Below are positions 34,406-46,722 of a stretch of DNA of 64,000 bases, piece by piece; positions within the stretch are counted from its first letter, which is position 1, and each line of letters opens with the position of its first letter. The notes beneath the pieces are model-generated. The model saw only the letters and a list, made by a program, of their open reading frames with translations. It was not told the DNA's origin and did no database searches. The DNA is from Primula veris. Lineage: Eukaryota > Streptophyta > Magnoliopsida > Ericales > Primulaceae. Where the stretch lies: NCBI GenBank assembly GCA_963682055.1, contig OY821747.1, positions 26,348,126 through 26,412,125 of the forward strand, written 5' to 3'. The translations under genes and the position numbers were made by a program.

Positions 34406-36697
34406 ATAATAAAATTTTCCTAGCCAGTCTAATATTCTAGAAAAGGTAAATTGAACACAAACAAAGCATTACTTGAAGGATTTGGATTAGGAGATAAATG
34501 TGAATTATAAGCCTTTGAACGTACTTGGGAGAAAATTAGATTTCATAACACAACTAAACTAAGCCTTTTTCTAATCAAATGAAAAATAAATAACTGTAAA
34601 GAGAAAACAAAGAAAAGGCTCAATTTTAAAACTTGAATCAGAAGATGGACAGTGCTTTTGGTAGTAAGGTTTTTCTGAAAGCAACAAGGGTGTAATTCCG
34701 TAGCACAACTAAACTAAATCTTTAATTACCAATCTAGAATTCAATTCTTAAGTACGCATTTGGACCAATTAGGCCTGATACAACTTGAACTACATTTTTA
34801 CTAATCAGTGTCAAATTTTATGCACCCACCCGTAAAGAGAAAACAAAAAGAAGGTACCCGTAGAGAGAGAACAAAAAGAAGGTACCCGTAGAGGACTTCA
34901 ATTAAGAAACTATTGGGAGCAAAACTGCAGACTAGAACTTACGTTTCCTAATAAACCTTATATCCTGCCATTACAAAACTAAAAATTTACTGGTCAATTA
35001 ATTCAAAGGAAAATTCCAACAAAGTGCTTCCTCTGAGGACTGAAATTCAAAAAATTAGGCCTTAGGAGCATTTTTTTTTTTTTTGATAAGCAAAAAATTA
35101 TGCCTTAGGAGCAATTAGGAGTAACAAAGTAAACAAACTATAACTCAAAGTAGGACTCACATTCTAACAGGACTGAACCAATTTTTGCCCCCAACATTCA
35201 TGAATTCTAACAAGTACATTAAAACAAAATATTTCCGAGCCAATTTCATGTTACACTATCTGTAAAAGGATTCACACCGAGGACTAAGTCAGGATTCACA
35301 CCGAGGACTTGCAGAGTTACAGTATGACTGTTATTTGGGAGCCAAGATTTGTACAGGAAAAAGTTAATTAGTTGTATTCAAATTACTATACAACTCTTTA
35401 TAATATAACTAGTAAACTAAGGCTTCATTTGCTGAAATAAAATTTCCTAGGAAAATGAACAGAAGAAAAGTATTTATAGAAATCATAGATCCGAGCAAGA
35501 ATAACATTTCTATTTTTCTTTGGGTTTTAGCAATCAGAACCTAAATGTTTCTATAAAATGAACCTCATATTCTGTACATCAAAAACTAACTAATTATTTT
35601 CCGAAGCACCAAAATAAAATAATAAAATAACTAATTCCTAGTCAATTCATATTTTCTTACCTCTGAAGGAAAAACAAACAAAGGGTTCACTGTGAGGGCC
35701 TGAACAAAATATTGGCACTGGCCTTTGGAAAGTTAGCGGTAATTCCGTAACACAACAAAACTAATCTTTGCTAACTAATGTCAAACTCTAGGAGAAAATA
35801 GGGGCAGTTCCATTACACACCTAAACTACATGTTTACTACTGGCCAATGTCAAAAAGTTCGAGTAAAGAAAAAATGACAGAGGATTCACTTTAAGGAGAG
35901 ATTTCGGAGCAAAAGGCTATGGATTTAGACCAATTCGGAGTATGCCCGCAGCACAGCTAAACTAAATCTTTACTAACAAATGTCAAATTCTAAATACCTC
36001 TAAAGAGAAAATCATAAAGCAAATGAAGGGTTAACTTTATTGACTTCAAATAGAAGATCAGCACTGATTTTGGTGTAAAAGATTAAACCTTTTAACCAAT
36101 TAGAGATAATTCCGAGACACAGCAAATATTAACTGTAACAATCAATATCCAATTTCCGGGCACCTGTAAAGCGAGAACAAACAAAAAATTCACTTTCAAG
36201 ACTTGAATCACAAGACAAGCAGCAATTTGGGAGCAAAATATTATGTCTTAAACCAATTAAGCAAAACAATTTTCAGCGATTCCTCGAGCAATTACTAGTT
36301 CCCTACTGAACACGACGGTAATCGGCATTCCTAATGAGTCTATTATTCTATAAAATGTAAACGGGAAACACAAAAGATATTTGGAGGACTTGGATTACGA
36401 GAACTACGAGTAATGTCAAACTCAAAGTACCTTTATAGAAAAAACAAGCATAGGGCACTTTGAGGACTTGAATTCAAATATCAGCTCTAAATTCGGAGCA
36501 AAAGACTAAACCTTTCAACCAATTCGCAGTAATTCTGTAACACAACTAGAAAAAACTTTCCAAATCAGTTCCATACACTAAGTACCTGTAAAGAAAAAAC
36601 AAATTAAGGGTTCACTTTAAGCGCTTGAATAAGCAAATCAGTAGGGACTACTGCGCAAAAGATTTAACCTTTGGACCATACTCGGTACAACTACTTC
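34406..36697. repeat. Second copy of the LIG6 intron-1 repeat array
   Basis: Immediately right of element C the sequence resumes LIG6 intron-like DNA (ttttcctagccagtctaatattct against ttttcctaatgtgtctaatattct at about 1645). Units with the anchor resembling aagggttcacttt recur near 34600, 34840, 35275, 35660, 35880, 36010, 36170, 36445 and 36595. A second partial copy of the block seen at 1600-1720 starts near 36270. No intact exon 1 copy or exon 2 was found here. This is a duplicated piece of intron, not a second LIG6 gene. Confidence 0.65.
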
Positions 36698-37802
36698 CTA
36701 ACCTACTAACACAATCTGATTAGCTCGAATGAGGATATAATTCTCGTTCTCAAACTCTTCTAGGCCTGTTTTGAAGAAAACGACAAACTGACCACGGGTA
36801 AGTTTGATAACTTTGTGACGACCCACCCGGTCTATAATTCCTGACCCCACAGCCGTAACCTGCAAATCATCAATATTTAAATGACGTTTTAAAAAAAAAG
36901 CTATTGGAGTAAGAGGAACAGTTATTAGTTATTACCTTCCCAAGAAAATGGTTATGGAAGGGTCCTTCAGATGTTGGGGAAAAATTATAGAACTATAACA
37001 AACAAAAAAATTGAAGTCAATAATAAAAAACTAAAAAAAAAATTGAAGTTTGAAGCAAAAAAAAATTTGTCCTAACCTTTATAAGAACTCTATCCTCCAA
37101 AGGACGGATATCTTCTATATTAGGAGTTTCTAGCAGCCCCAGAATTTGATTTTCCTTCAACAATATATGAGGGCATTCTTCATTTTCAATCAACGTACAA
37201 ACTGATCGAGGAAATATAACTTCCTTGTCATGCTCCACAAAGTGGGAATTCCACTACACAATTACATAACAAAATTAAAAATAAATAAATAAACACAGCC
37301 ATGATTTGCTTGGCAAGTTCCAGAGTTGGAATACCATACACAGTTTCATACGAAAGTTAAAAAAAATTACTCCCTCTGTCGCTAAATAATTGTCTCTTAT
37401 TCTATAAAGTAAGTCCTCAAATAATTGTCCAATTTCCTAAAATAGTAACAAATAATTAATGAAATTACAATGTTAACTTTTGTTATTAAAAATATTTGAT
37501 AAAAGGATGAAATGACATGTGATTTACCCAAAATTGGGGTATTTTGGTAAAAGCTAGGTATACTCATTACACTTTTTTAAAATTTGTGCAATATCAAAGA
37601 GAACAATAATTTAAGGACGGAGAATAAATAAATGAAGAAACCACACCTTAAATATCGAACGGGTGTTCCTCCATCCTATTGCAACAACATGCCCTCTTTG
37701 AAGCTCTGCAGGGTAATTACTAGTCGTCTTTTCCTCAATTGGAGCCACCAATACACAATCCCGACTACTCATGGCAGATGTGGAATCCTCAAATGGGTTG
37801 TA
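36698..37802 (-). CDS. Cpn20-like tandem GroES-domain protein, strongly diverged (5' end uncertain)
   Basis: Four exons are supported: 37802-37647, 37253-37077, 36992-36936 and 36859-36698. All have GT/AG borders, phase 0 and no internal stop, and the last ends in TAG. Together they follow the two GroES domains of plastid co-chaperonin Cpn20. The first has SSRDCVLVAPIEEKTTSNYP and RGHVVAIGWRN. The linker has HILLKENQILGLLETPNIED and then IRPLEDRVLIK. The second has VTAVGSGIIDR and ENYILIRANQIVLVG. The mobile-loop region of the second domain is shortened, since DRVLIK passes straight to FYNFSPTSEG. The first domain lacks the usual GGILLP. GroEL/Cpn60 binding is therefore doubtful. It is either a neofunctionalised paralogue or a pseudogene with surviving frame. 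No transit-peptide exon could be joined with confidence. Confidence 0.65.
37369..37622. mobile_element. Stowaway-like MITE in Cpn20-like intron
   Basis: Left end ctccctctgtcgctaaataa, right end (ttaaggacggagaa) in inverted form. It has the usual grass-and-dicot Stowaway terminal word CTCCCTC(C/T)GT. It lies in the intron between the first two supported exons of the Cpn20-like gene. The TA duplication is plausible but not clean. Confidence 0.55.
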
Positions 37803-38949
37803 CTAAAGCCAAGACAAATAAAATAAAATTTTAAGAAGAAACATAAGCAAAATGTCATGTAACCGGTCCAAGGACTAAAGGGAGTTCCTGGTGGAGTAAA
37901 ACTTCCACGTGCACTAAGATAGCACAATACTGAGGCAATATATCCCTATCTCTAATGAATTTTCATATGGGGAACGATTTGGGTGCAGGGAAGCAGCCAA
38001 AGGTCGCATACTACTAATTAAAACCAATAAATTTCATCCACTAAGAGAGAGAAGTCCTAATAATCAAGTTTTTCACTAAAACCTCTTTTAACTTGTGTAT
38101 GAGTGCATCGTTTCATATCTTCTTACATTCACTCATATATAACTCTAAATTTGAGAAGACTTCACAATTTACATCAATATTTATAATTTTGAAGTTTAAC
38201 ATAGTATTTTCGGCTTTGCTTTTTCTGCCATTGAATATTTATTTATTGCAAGTATTTCATTAAAATCACCACTTTCAAAATAAGTATATCAAAATTTTCA
38301 TCATGGGTGATAATTTACAATAATTAATAGAAAAGATAGCAACTCAATTGCTATCTATTTTTAGGATAGATCTCTCAAACATCCAAATCTCGAAGATTGG
38401 AAATATATATATATATATACATAACTTCCTCATTTTTCGTAGTAGAGATGTTTGTATATAATTTAAGACTCAAAATAGAATATATGTATAGATATTATCT
38501 TAGACACATTATTTAACATAATTACATGGTAGCTAAATGGTTTTAGTGGGAAATTTGCTCCCTTTTTATTAGTATGCAGCCTTTGGCTGCTTCCCCATAT
38601 GAAGCTAAGTCGTTCTCAATTTAACAGCCATCCTAAATCCTTTTATTCTTTTTGTTTAAATTTTAATGTACAAACTACTACATATAAATCGAGCTATACA
38701 TACTTCTTTTTTGTCAATATAAATATAGTGTGGGTGGATCAATACTGAAAAAGAAAAGGTTATTTACAACTGCTACAAAAAGGTTTGTATAAAGTCGACT
38801 TGAGCTCTATGATATTGAAGGGTATTAATTCTTTTTTTTTTTTTGGTCTAATTTTTTGATGTTAAAACGGTCAACAAGAGTTCTTAATTATCTTTTCAAT
38901 AAAATTTGTATAAGCTTACTGACTGACTCAATCTAAATGTTCTACAAAG

Positions 38950-39200
38950 TTTTCTATCAGAAAATTCTTTTGCACCAAACGCCTTGGAAGAAGATCCGTG
39001 AACAAAACTTTTCCCTGCAAAATTTTCCTAATAAACGCAGACTAAATGGAAAATCTAGAAATTGTCTCATAAGAAAATTTGTGTTCTTATTACCGTTCCA
39101 GTCCTTTTGTTAAAAACTGCACATAGCCAGTTATACACATCAGCATAAACCTTGTTGCCCAACACTTTAACAGAAAAGGTGGCAATCGCTAGAAAGGGAA
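38950..39200 (-). other. Exon-like blocks of unknown origin
   Basis: On the minus strand 39190-39090 is open, starts after TTTCTAG and ends at a GTAATAAG donor; it reads SVKVLGNKVYADVYNWLCAV. A second block at about 39018-38940 follows a TTTTGCAG acceptor and reads GKVLFTDLLPRRLVQKNFL, with a stop further on. The two could join in frame (TGT then GKV). I do not recognise the protein. They lie upstream of the Cpn20-like exons and may belong to it or to another broken gene. Confidence 0.35.
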
Positions 39201-39889
39201 TCATATTAAGCGACATGGAAATCAAATAATCCAAAATATTGAAATATCAGTTTGCTAGAAATGTAATGTAGAAAAACAAGGGAAAACTTCATATTTTCGT
39301 AGACCAACCTTTTAGCTTTCAGTAAACTACAAAACTATAATCCCAATTGACACACCAATCTTATAAAGTATGCTACAAACTCTACTCAAAAGCACTAATT
39401 ATGTATTATGACACAAATGCACCAAGTATAAATCAAACCAAAATCCAACAGCTAGAAAACCAACATTTTTAAAAAACCTTTTAAGGGATCAAATTTTCAA
39501 ATAGCCCAGTGTACTACTTGTTACATATCTGAGTGTAGCTTGCTATTTGAATTGTAAATTTTGATTGGTTGGTGCACTTTTGTTCAAATTCATGTATGGT
39601 GCTATATTGTAAATTTTAATAGGTTGCTACCCTAATTACTAAAATGATATGTTAGAGGAAAGAAAATAATGATTTCTGAGAAACAAATAGGGAAATATAT
39701 AGATGAAGCTATTAACTTAAAGAGAGAGAGGGGACAAAATACTTGTTGGTGGGCGGGATCGGTAATGGGTTAGTAGAAATGTATGCATGTAACGTCCTGA
39801 AAAGGTAAAAATTGGAACAAAAAACACAGGTTAAGAGTACACTATAGTTCGAATAAAATCTTAAAAAGAAGTGGCAGCGAGAAAAATGA

Positions 39890-40590
39890 CCAAGAGAAAC
39901 TTACTCTGATCCAACAGATTCCTTTGGCGAGATTACCACTGGAGTACCTGAAATGTATGAATGTTGTACCATTCTGAAAAAAAAGACGTAAATTTTGGAG
40001 AACAGATTGAAATAATACTACGGTTCGAATAAAATCTTCAAAAAGAATTGGTCAGAGAGACAAATGATCAAGAGAAACTTACTCTGATCCGGTGGATTTG
40101 TCTTCCAATGACATGGAGATAAGACTAGAAAATCTAAAAAAATTGCGCTGAGACATGTGCAGGGTGTGTGTAACTCGACGTGAAGACAAAATACTGCCGC
40201 AAGGCACTGATATAGCAGCCATCTTAGATTCCTGAACAGATTCCTTTGGCGAGATTAGCACTGGAGTACGTGAAATGTATAAATGTTGTACCATTCTGAA
40301 AAAAAAGAAGTAAATTTTGGAGTACAGGTTGAAATAATACTACGGTTCAAATAAAATCTTCAAAAATAATTGGTCAGAGAGACAAATGATCAAGAGAAAC
40401 TTACTCTGATCCGGTGGATTTGTCTTCCAATGACATGGAGATAAGACTAGAAAATCTCTCAAAATTGCGCGGAGACATGCGCAGGGTGTGTGTGACTCGA
40501 TGTGAAGACAAAATACTGCCGCAAGGCACTGATATAGCAGCCATCTTAGATTCCTGGACAGCAAAAATACGGCTTGGTTTCAACCCAACA
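39890..40590 (-). repeat. Tandemly duplicated exon-like block, period about 322 bp
   Basis: 40081-40300 and 40403-40560 share a block that on the minus strand reads ESKMAAISVPCGSILSS, then a Ser/Arg-rich stretch, then SLISMSLEDKSTGS before a GTAAGTTTCTC donor. A third, partial unit at about 39895-39975 retains only the PKESV part and the same donor. The M-A-A-I-S start and Ser/Arg-rich composition resemble a plastid transit peptide, so this could be the first exon of the Cpn20-like gene, but splice phases could not be reconciled. Confidence 0.6.
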
Positions 40591-40599
40591 AAACAGGAA

Positions 40600-42515
40600 G
40601 TACAAGAAATACATATGGAGAATTAAAACAGTTGAGAAGAGAAAGCATGTCAAAACTGAAAAGGGGAAGTAAATGGAAAAAAATCATAAAGGTGGCACAA
40701 AAAGTTAGCAGAAAAAAAGGCTGCTTGTGGCTGAAATAAAATATAAAATGGAAAAGTTTAAATAAATAATGCCACGAGAAAGGAGGGGAATCTAGAAAAT
40801 TTGTGATCAACCAAAGCAATGAAGAAAAAGGGAGCAAACCAAAGAAATAAAAATGTACAAATCAAACATATAAGAAGATTGAAATACACGTTGGAGAGCA
40901 AAGGCGAGTCTACAAGAAACTTTTAAAAGAGAACAGAATAGCAAACAGTCAATAATAGTGCATGACGTTAGAAAAATAAACTACAAGCACACAACAAAAA
41001 GAGCAAGTAAGGGCTATAAGAAAGCTAAAAGACCAATTAGAAGCAATAACTGTGCACGGAAGGTAAATAACAAACTACAAACACGCATGGGAGAGCAAGT
41101 AAGGGTTACAAGAAAACTATAAAGGCAACTAGAAGAGAACACAAGCAATAAGTGCACACAGATGTTCAATTACTCTATAAGTTATTGGTTTTAACATGCC
41201 TATCTTAAATGACACCACAGATGCCTACAAACGAAAATGTTAGCTTCGCTGGTTAGAGCAAAAGACTGAATTCCTCCTTATTCTACTTTTTTGAAGTTGT
41301 TTAGGTTGCTCTCATGAAAGAAGTTGAATATTGATTTCCATTACCAAAACAAAAGAAACGATTCCTCAAACATATGTTATCTGGCTTTGTAGGTGAGTGT
41401 TTCTAAATAATCAAGGATGCTATGATAATAAGTTCAGTTTTTTCAAACATTAAATTAAAAATATTTGCAGACCCATGAAGCCTTTGATCCAGCAAAAATC
41501 TAGTAAGCAACAAGAGGATATTGCAGTTTCGTTTTAAGATTTCCGAACCCAATACCATTTCAGGACATTCTGAGCCATACAGATTACAAAATCAAAGATG
41601 ACATACTTAACAAGATCCAGGGGAAAGGAAAGGAAAGGCATACTAACCAAATAACATGGTAATGAAAAGGATAATTCTGCTACATAATTTTAAAATTAAA
41701 AAAGAAATAGGTAAATATTTTCATACTATCAAACAATGGTGACATGGGATACGAAGCAAGTAAACAAAATACAAGCAAATCCTAATTCATATACCACAGA
41801 CATTGTTTGAACTAGGCATCCAAGATAAGTTTACTGTGATCTAGCATGTCGAAACCAAACAAGTCACAACAAAAAAATTAGAAAAAAAAAGCTACCCAAT
41901 TTTTAAGTAAAAAACAAGCCATAAGCATTATCCATTTTACAAGAGAAGGCCAAAAAAAAATCAGTAGTTCATAGTGACTAATAGAAATTTAGCATCGAGT
42001 ATATTTCGTGTTACAGATTATACATCATAGAATCAAAGCCAACACATGGAGCACTAAAGATACCCTAGATAATTCATAGCTAGTTCCATACATCTCTAAT
42101 AGAAATCGCAGAAGAAGAAATTCTTCTACACATCTTTGTGATAACCGACATACAGATTTAAGGGTAGGTATACAATTGACACTAAGAGGAAGGAACCCCT
42201 TATCGACATAAATAACAAACACAAAAATTATTACCTGAAAGTTACTATACAAAAATAGGGGTTTCTCAACTAAATGCTTCCAATTTAGTCAGTGTAAGGC
42301 AAAAATTACAAATCTAAAAAATTTAAAGATGAATATTTAATTCACAAGATATACAGTTCTAAAACTACTTAATATCCGAGGTAAAGAATTCATTAACTGA
42401 CATTCAATATACTATAATGGTTGTATTCTTGAGACATCAATTTAGGTTAAATGTTCAGGAGACTTACAATTATCCGTCTTCCAAATCAGAAATATTATTG
42501 AGTTTCAACTGCCTC
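40600..42515. other. Intergenic, no gene seen
   Basis: AT-rich sequence without a convincing exon, transposon terminus or RNA gene on either strand. Short open stretches (for example 42025-42252 minus) show no motif. Confidence 0.4.
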
Positions 42516-42516
42516 T

Positions 42517-42993
42517 ACAAAACTGACCCTGAAATTAACCAAAAAAATGAAAAATTAATGCATAATTTTAATAATTTGTGTCTATTTTGGCAAATGTAAA
42601 AATTAGTAGCAAGAACTCAAAAGATATCTATTAATCTTAAAACATGACCTAAATTAAACAATAAACATTTAATCTAACAATTTTATTATATACATATAAA
42701 TTTGTATCAAATTAAACAATAAACATTTAATCTAACGATTTTTTAGATAAATATAAATTCGCATCAAATTAGACAATAAACATTTAGTCTAACAATTTTT
42801 TTAGATACATGAAAATCTGTAGCAAATTATACAATAAACATCAAATTAGACAATAAACATTTAGTCTAACAATTTTTTTAGATACATGAAAATCTGTAGC
42901 AAATTATACAATAAACATTTCATCTAACTATTTTTTAGATACATATAAATTGTATCAAATTAAACAATAAACATTTAATCTAACAATTTTATT

Positions 42994-43045
<52 letters not shown>

Positions 43046-43660
43046 TTGTATCAGTTTTAAGAGAGAGTGTAAAACCTGCATAATTGCTAAAATAAATATT
43101 CAACAAATATCCTAAAAGAAAATAAAGGTAATCATACTTTAATAATTAACCAAAAGAAAATAAAAAATAAATGCAAAACTTGAATAATCTATGTCTATTT
43201 TCACAAAATGTAGATTTCCTTTTGGTCAAAATTAGTAGCAAGAACTCAAAAAAAAAAAAACTATAAACTGGTCTAAATTAAACAATAAATATTTAATGTA
43301 ACAATTTTATTAAATAAATACAAATTTGTATTAGCTTTAAGAGAGAGAGTAAAACCTGCATAATTGCTAACAAATATTCTAAAAGAAATCAAAAGGTAAT
43401 CATAATTTAATAATTAATCAAAATAAAAATGAATAATAAATGCAAAACTTGAATAATCTATGTCTATTTTCGCAAAAGATTCCCTTTTAGTTAAAATTAG
43501 TAACAAGAACTCAAAGGAAACCTATTAACTAACTTAAATTACACAATAAACATTTTATCTGATAATTTTATTAAATTAATATAACTTTTTTATCAGTTTA
43601 GAGAGAGAGAGTAAAGCCTGATAATTGCTAAATGAGTAACAAAACTCAAATCTAACGAGA
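42517..43660. repeat. Nested tandem repeats with (TA)n microsatellite
   Basis: A 55-65 bp unit (aattaaacaataaacattta, then atctaacaattttat, then an atataaatttgtatc-like word) is repeated about six times between 42650 and 43060. A larger unit of about 250-300 bp, including gcaaaacttgaataatctatg and agagagagtaaaacctg, recurs about three times up to 43660. A (TA)n run occupies about 42996-43042. Non-coding. Confidence 0.8.
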
Positions 43661-43665
43661 CTTAT

Positions 43666-43674
43666 ATAGGAAAT
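43666..43674. repeat. Left 9-bp target duplication of the foldback MULE
   Basis: ATAGGAAAT, identical to 46938-46946. A 9-bp duplication is diagnostic of Mutator-like transposition. Confidence 0.9.
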
Positions 43675-43845
43675 GACATTGGATTTTTTTACTACATTTT
43701 TTTTTTCTGAAAAAACGCAGTGTTTTTATGCAAATCGTACAAAAGATATAAGGTTTGCAAAAAAAATACATGCAAACCCTACATGTATTTTTACAAACCG
43801 TATATTTTTTTTACGGTTTGCATATATTTTTTTTTTTTTTTTTTT

Positions 43846-44768
43846 TGTAATTTCAATTTGTAAAATAGTAAAAAATATATAAAATATGCAAATCCATAAT
43901 TCACTTAGCTATATATAATTGTTTGTTGTTTGTTTATATTAATTATAAAAATTATAATAATTGTTGATATTTGCCCCATTTTTGCATTATTTTTTTTTTT
44001 TTGTGTAATTTCAATTTGTAAAATAGGAAAAAATATATAAAATATGCAAATCCATAATTCATTTAGCTATATATAATTGTTTGTTGTTTGTTTATATTAA
44101 TTATAGAAATTATACTAATTGTTGATATTTGTCCCATTTTTGCATTATTTATTTTTTCTGTGTAATTTCAATTTGTAAAATAGGAAAAAATATATAAAAT
44201 ATGCAAATCCATAATTCACTTAGCTATATATAATTTTTTTTTGTTTGTTTATATTAATTATAGAAATTATAATAATTGTTGATATTTGTCCCATTTTTTG
44301 CATTATTTTTTTTTTGTGTAATTTCAATTTGTAAAATAGGAAAATATATATAAAATATGCAAATCCATAATTTATTTAGCTATATATAATTGTTTGTTGT
44401 TTGTTTATATTAATTATAGAAATTATAATAATTGTTGATATTTGTCCCATTTTTTGCATTATTTATTTTTTTTTGTGTAATTTCAATTTGTAAAATAGGA
44501 AAAAATATATAAAATATGCAAATCCATAATTCACTTAGTTATATATAATTGTTTGTTGTTTGTTTATATTAATTATAGAAATTATAATAATTGTTGATAT
44601 TTGTCCCATTTTTTGCATTATTTATTTTTTTTGTGTAATTTCAATTTGTAAAATAGGAAAAAATATATAAAATATGCAAATTCATAATTCACTTAGCTAT
44701 ATATAAGTGTTTGTTGTTTGTTTATATTAATTATAGAAATTATAATAATTGTTGATATTTGTCCCATT
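43846..44768 (+). repeat. Left arm array of 157-bp repeats
   Basis: Six copies of a unit starting near gtaatttcaatttgtaaaat, at about 43848, 44004, 44162, 44318, 44477 and 44634. Each ends near gttgatatttgtcccattt. The copies are highly similar, differing mainly in T-run length, which implies recent expansion or homogenisation. Confidence 0.92.
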
Positions 44769-45090
44769 TAATAAAAAAATTAGGCTTTTTATTCAAATTT
44801 GTGTTATTTAGATATTTATTACTAATGGTTTGGTTATGATGTTACATGTTTATGATGATTATTTGTTTTGATTGAGAAAAATAAAAATTGTTACGCTTTA
44901 TTAATATTTACCCGTTTTGAGTTATCATTGTTTGGTTATAATTGAGCTATCATTGTTTGGTTATTATTAATTAGTTATCATTGAGTTATAATTGATTATC
45001 ATTGAGTTATCATTGTTTGGTTATCATTAATTGGTTATCATTGTTTAATTAGATAATTAAAATAATTGTTTGGTTATCATTAAATGAACT

Positions 45091-46015
45091 TTAACTAGTT
45101 GTTACCATTTTATTGAGCACACCCGTATGCTCCCGGAAACCGTGAGATGGCCGAGCAAGTTCAGGTGGGTTTATAAAGATGCGGGTCCTCTCTCTATACC
45201 ATCTCATGTAATCCGGTGACGTCCCCGTACCAAATTCGCCGTTAACAAGCCGGTTGTGGCGATCATTCCACACGGTTATAAACTCTGCAAAAAGTGCAGG
45301 CCAATCGTGTTTTTGCACAATCCCATATCTTCTATCCTTGTCGTGACCCTGTCTGGGTTTCCAAATATATGTAGAAACCCGCTGAACAAAACCGAACTGT
45401 CTCATGAACCTGTCCGCGGGGTGGAACTCAATCTTCTCATTACAAATGAGAGGCCCAGAACAATAACATGGCAGCCCAGAAGAGCTGATCCCCAACTATA
45501 CTCAGCACATGTGTCAAAATCCTCCAGAAATGGCAGAGGCCAGAGTGGAATCTGATCACTGCTCTTATCTGAAAACACATGTGCCCCCAGTAATAATAAC
45601 ATGGCAGCCCTAGACTGATATAGCAAACGGTCCTCACTAGGGTTGGGGGTAATTCACCAAAGGTGTGGAACATCCAATCAAGTCTAACTGTCAAACAGTT
45701 TGTATCCACTTGATTGTCAGCCGGTCTAACACCCAACAAACTCTCTATCATATCTAACCTGCTCGCCCTGTTATCATTCCGCTCCGTTCGGGTAACAGCA
45801 AGACCATCCACCCTGAGACCAAGCATAATCTCTATATCATATAAAGATATTCCCAACTCTCCACCGACAAAATGGAACGTGTGCGTCTCATCACGCCACC
45901 TATCAACTAAGGCTGTAAGCAAGCCTCGGTCTACGCTATAATTACCTATAGTGTGAATACCATAAAAACCAGCCCTAATCATATTTTGAACTACTCTGTC
46001 AGGCGTCGGTATCTG
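45091..46015 (-). pseudogene. Plant mobile domain (PMD/MAIN-like) gene fragment
   Basis: Read on the minus strand in three frames, the region covers much of a PMD. It starts with TPDRVVQNMIRAGFYGI, then GLLTALVDRWRDETHTFHF, then ISLYDIEIMLGLRVDGLAV at 45982-45800. In a second frame it reads RAAMLLLLGAHVFSDKSSD and YSWGSALLG. In the third it reads WNDRHNRLVNG and YMRWYRERTRIFINPPEL. At least two frameshifts break it. PMD proteins occur as host genes (MAIN, MAIL1, which act in silencing and genome stability) and inside transposons, including MULEs. Here it is passenger or element-encoded sequence and is no longer functional. Confidence 0.85.
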
Positions 46016-46017
46016 CC

Positions 46018-46722
46018 AACTATAATTATATAGCTAAGTGAATTATGGATTTGCATATTTTATATATTTTTTCCTATTTTACAAATTGAAATTACACAAA
46101 AAAAATAAATAATGCAAAAAATGGGACAAATATCAACAATTATTATAATTTCTATAATTAATATAAACAAACAACAAACAATTATATATAGCTAAATGAA
46201 TTATGGATTTGCATATTTTATATATATTTTCCTATTTTACAAATTGAAATTACACACAAAAAAAAAATAATGCAAAAAATGGGACAAATATCAACAATTA
46301 TTATAATTTCTATAATTAATATAAACAAACAACAAAAAATTATATATAGCTAAGTGAATTATGGATTTGCATATTTTATATATTTTTTCCTATTTTACAA
46401 ATTGAAATTACACCGAAAAAATAAATAATGCAAAAATGGGACAAATATCAACAATTATTATAATTTCTATAATTAATATAAACAAACAACAAACAATTAT
46501 ATATAGCTAAATGAATTATGGATTTGCATATTTTATATATTTTTTCCTATTTTACAAATTGAAATTACACAAAAAAAAAAAAAATAATGCAAAAATGGGA
46601 CAAATATCAACAATTATTATAATTTCTATAATTAATATAAACAAACAACAAACAATTATATATAGCTAAGTGAATTATGGATTTGCATATTTTATATATT
46701 TTTTACTATTTTACAAATTGAA
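46018..46722 (-). repeat. Right arm array of 157-bp repeats
   Basis: About four and a half to five copies of the same unit as the left arm, in reverse complement (attttacaaattgaaattac at about 46076, 46234, 46392, 46549 and 46704). With the left array it can form a large hairpin. Confidence 0.92.

Noticed and set aside
34406..36697. A second complete LIG6 gene
   Set aside because: Only intron-type repeats are present; no intact HxHxDH exon and nothing matching exon 2 was found.
45256..45941. Plus-strand open frames opposite the plant mobile domain fragment
   Set aside because: The minus strand shows clear PMD motifs in three frames; the plus frames have no motif and are shadows.
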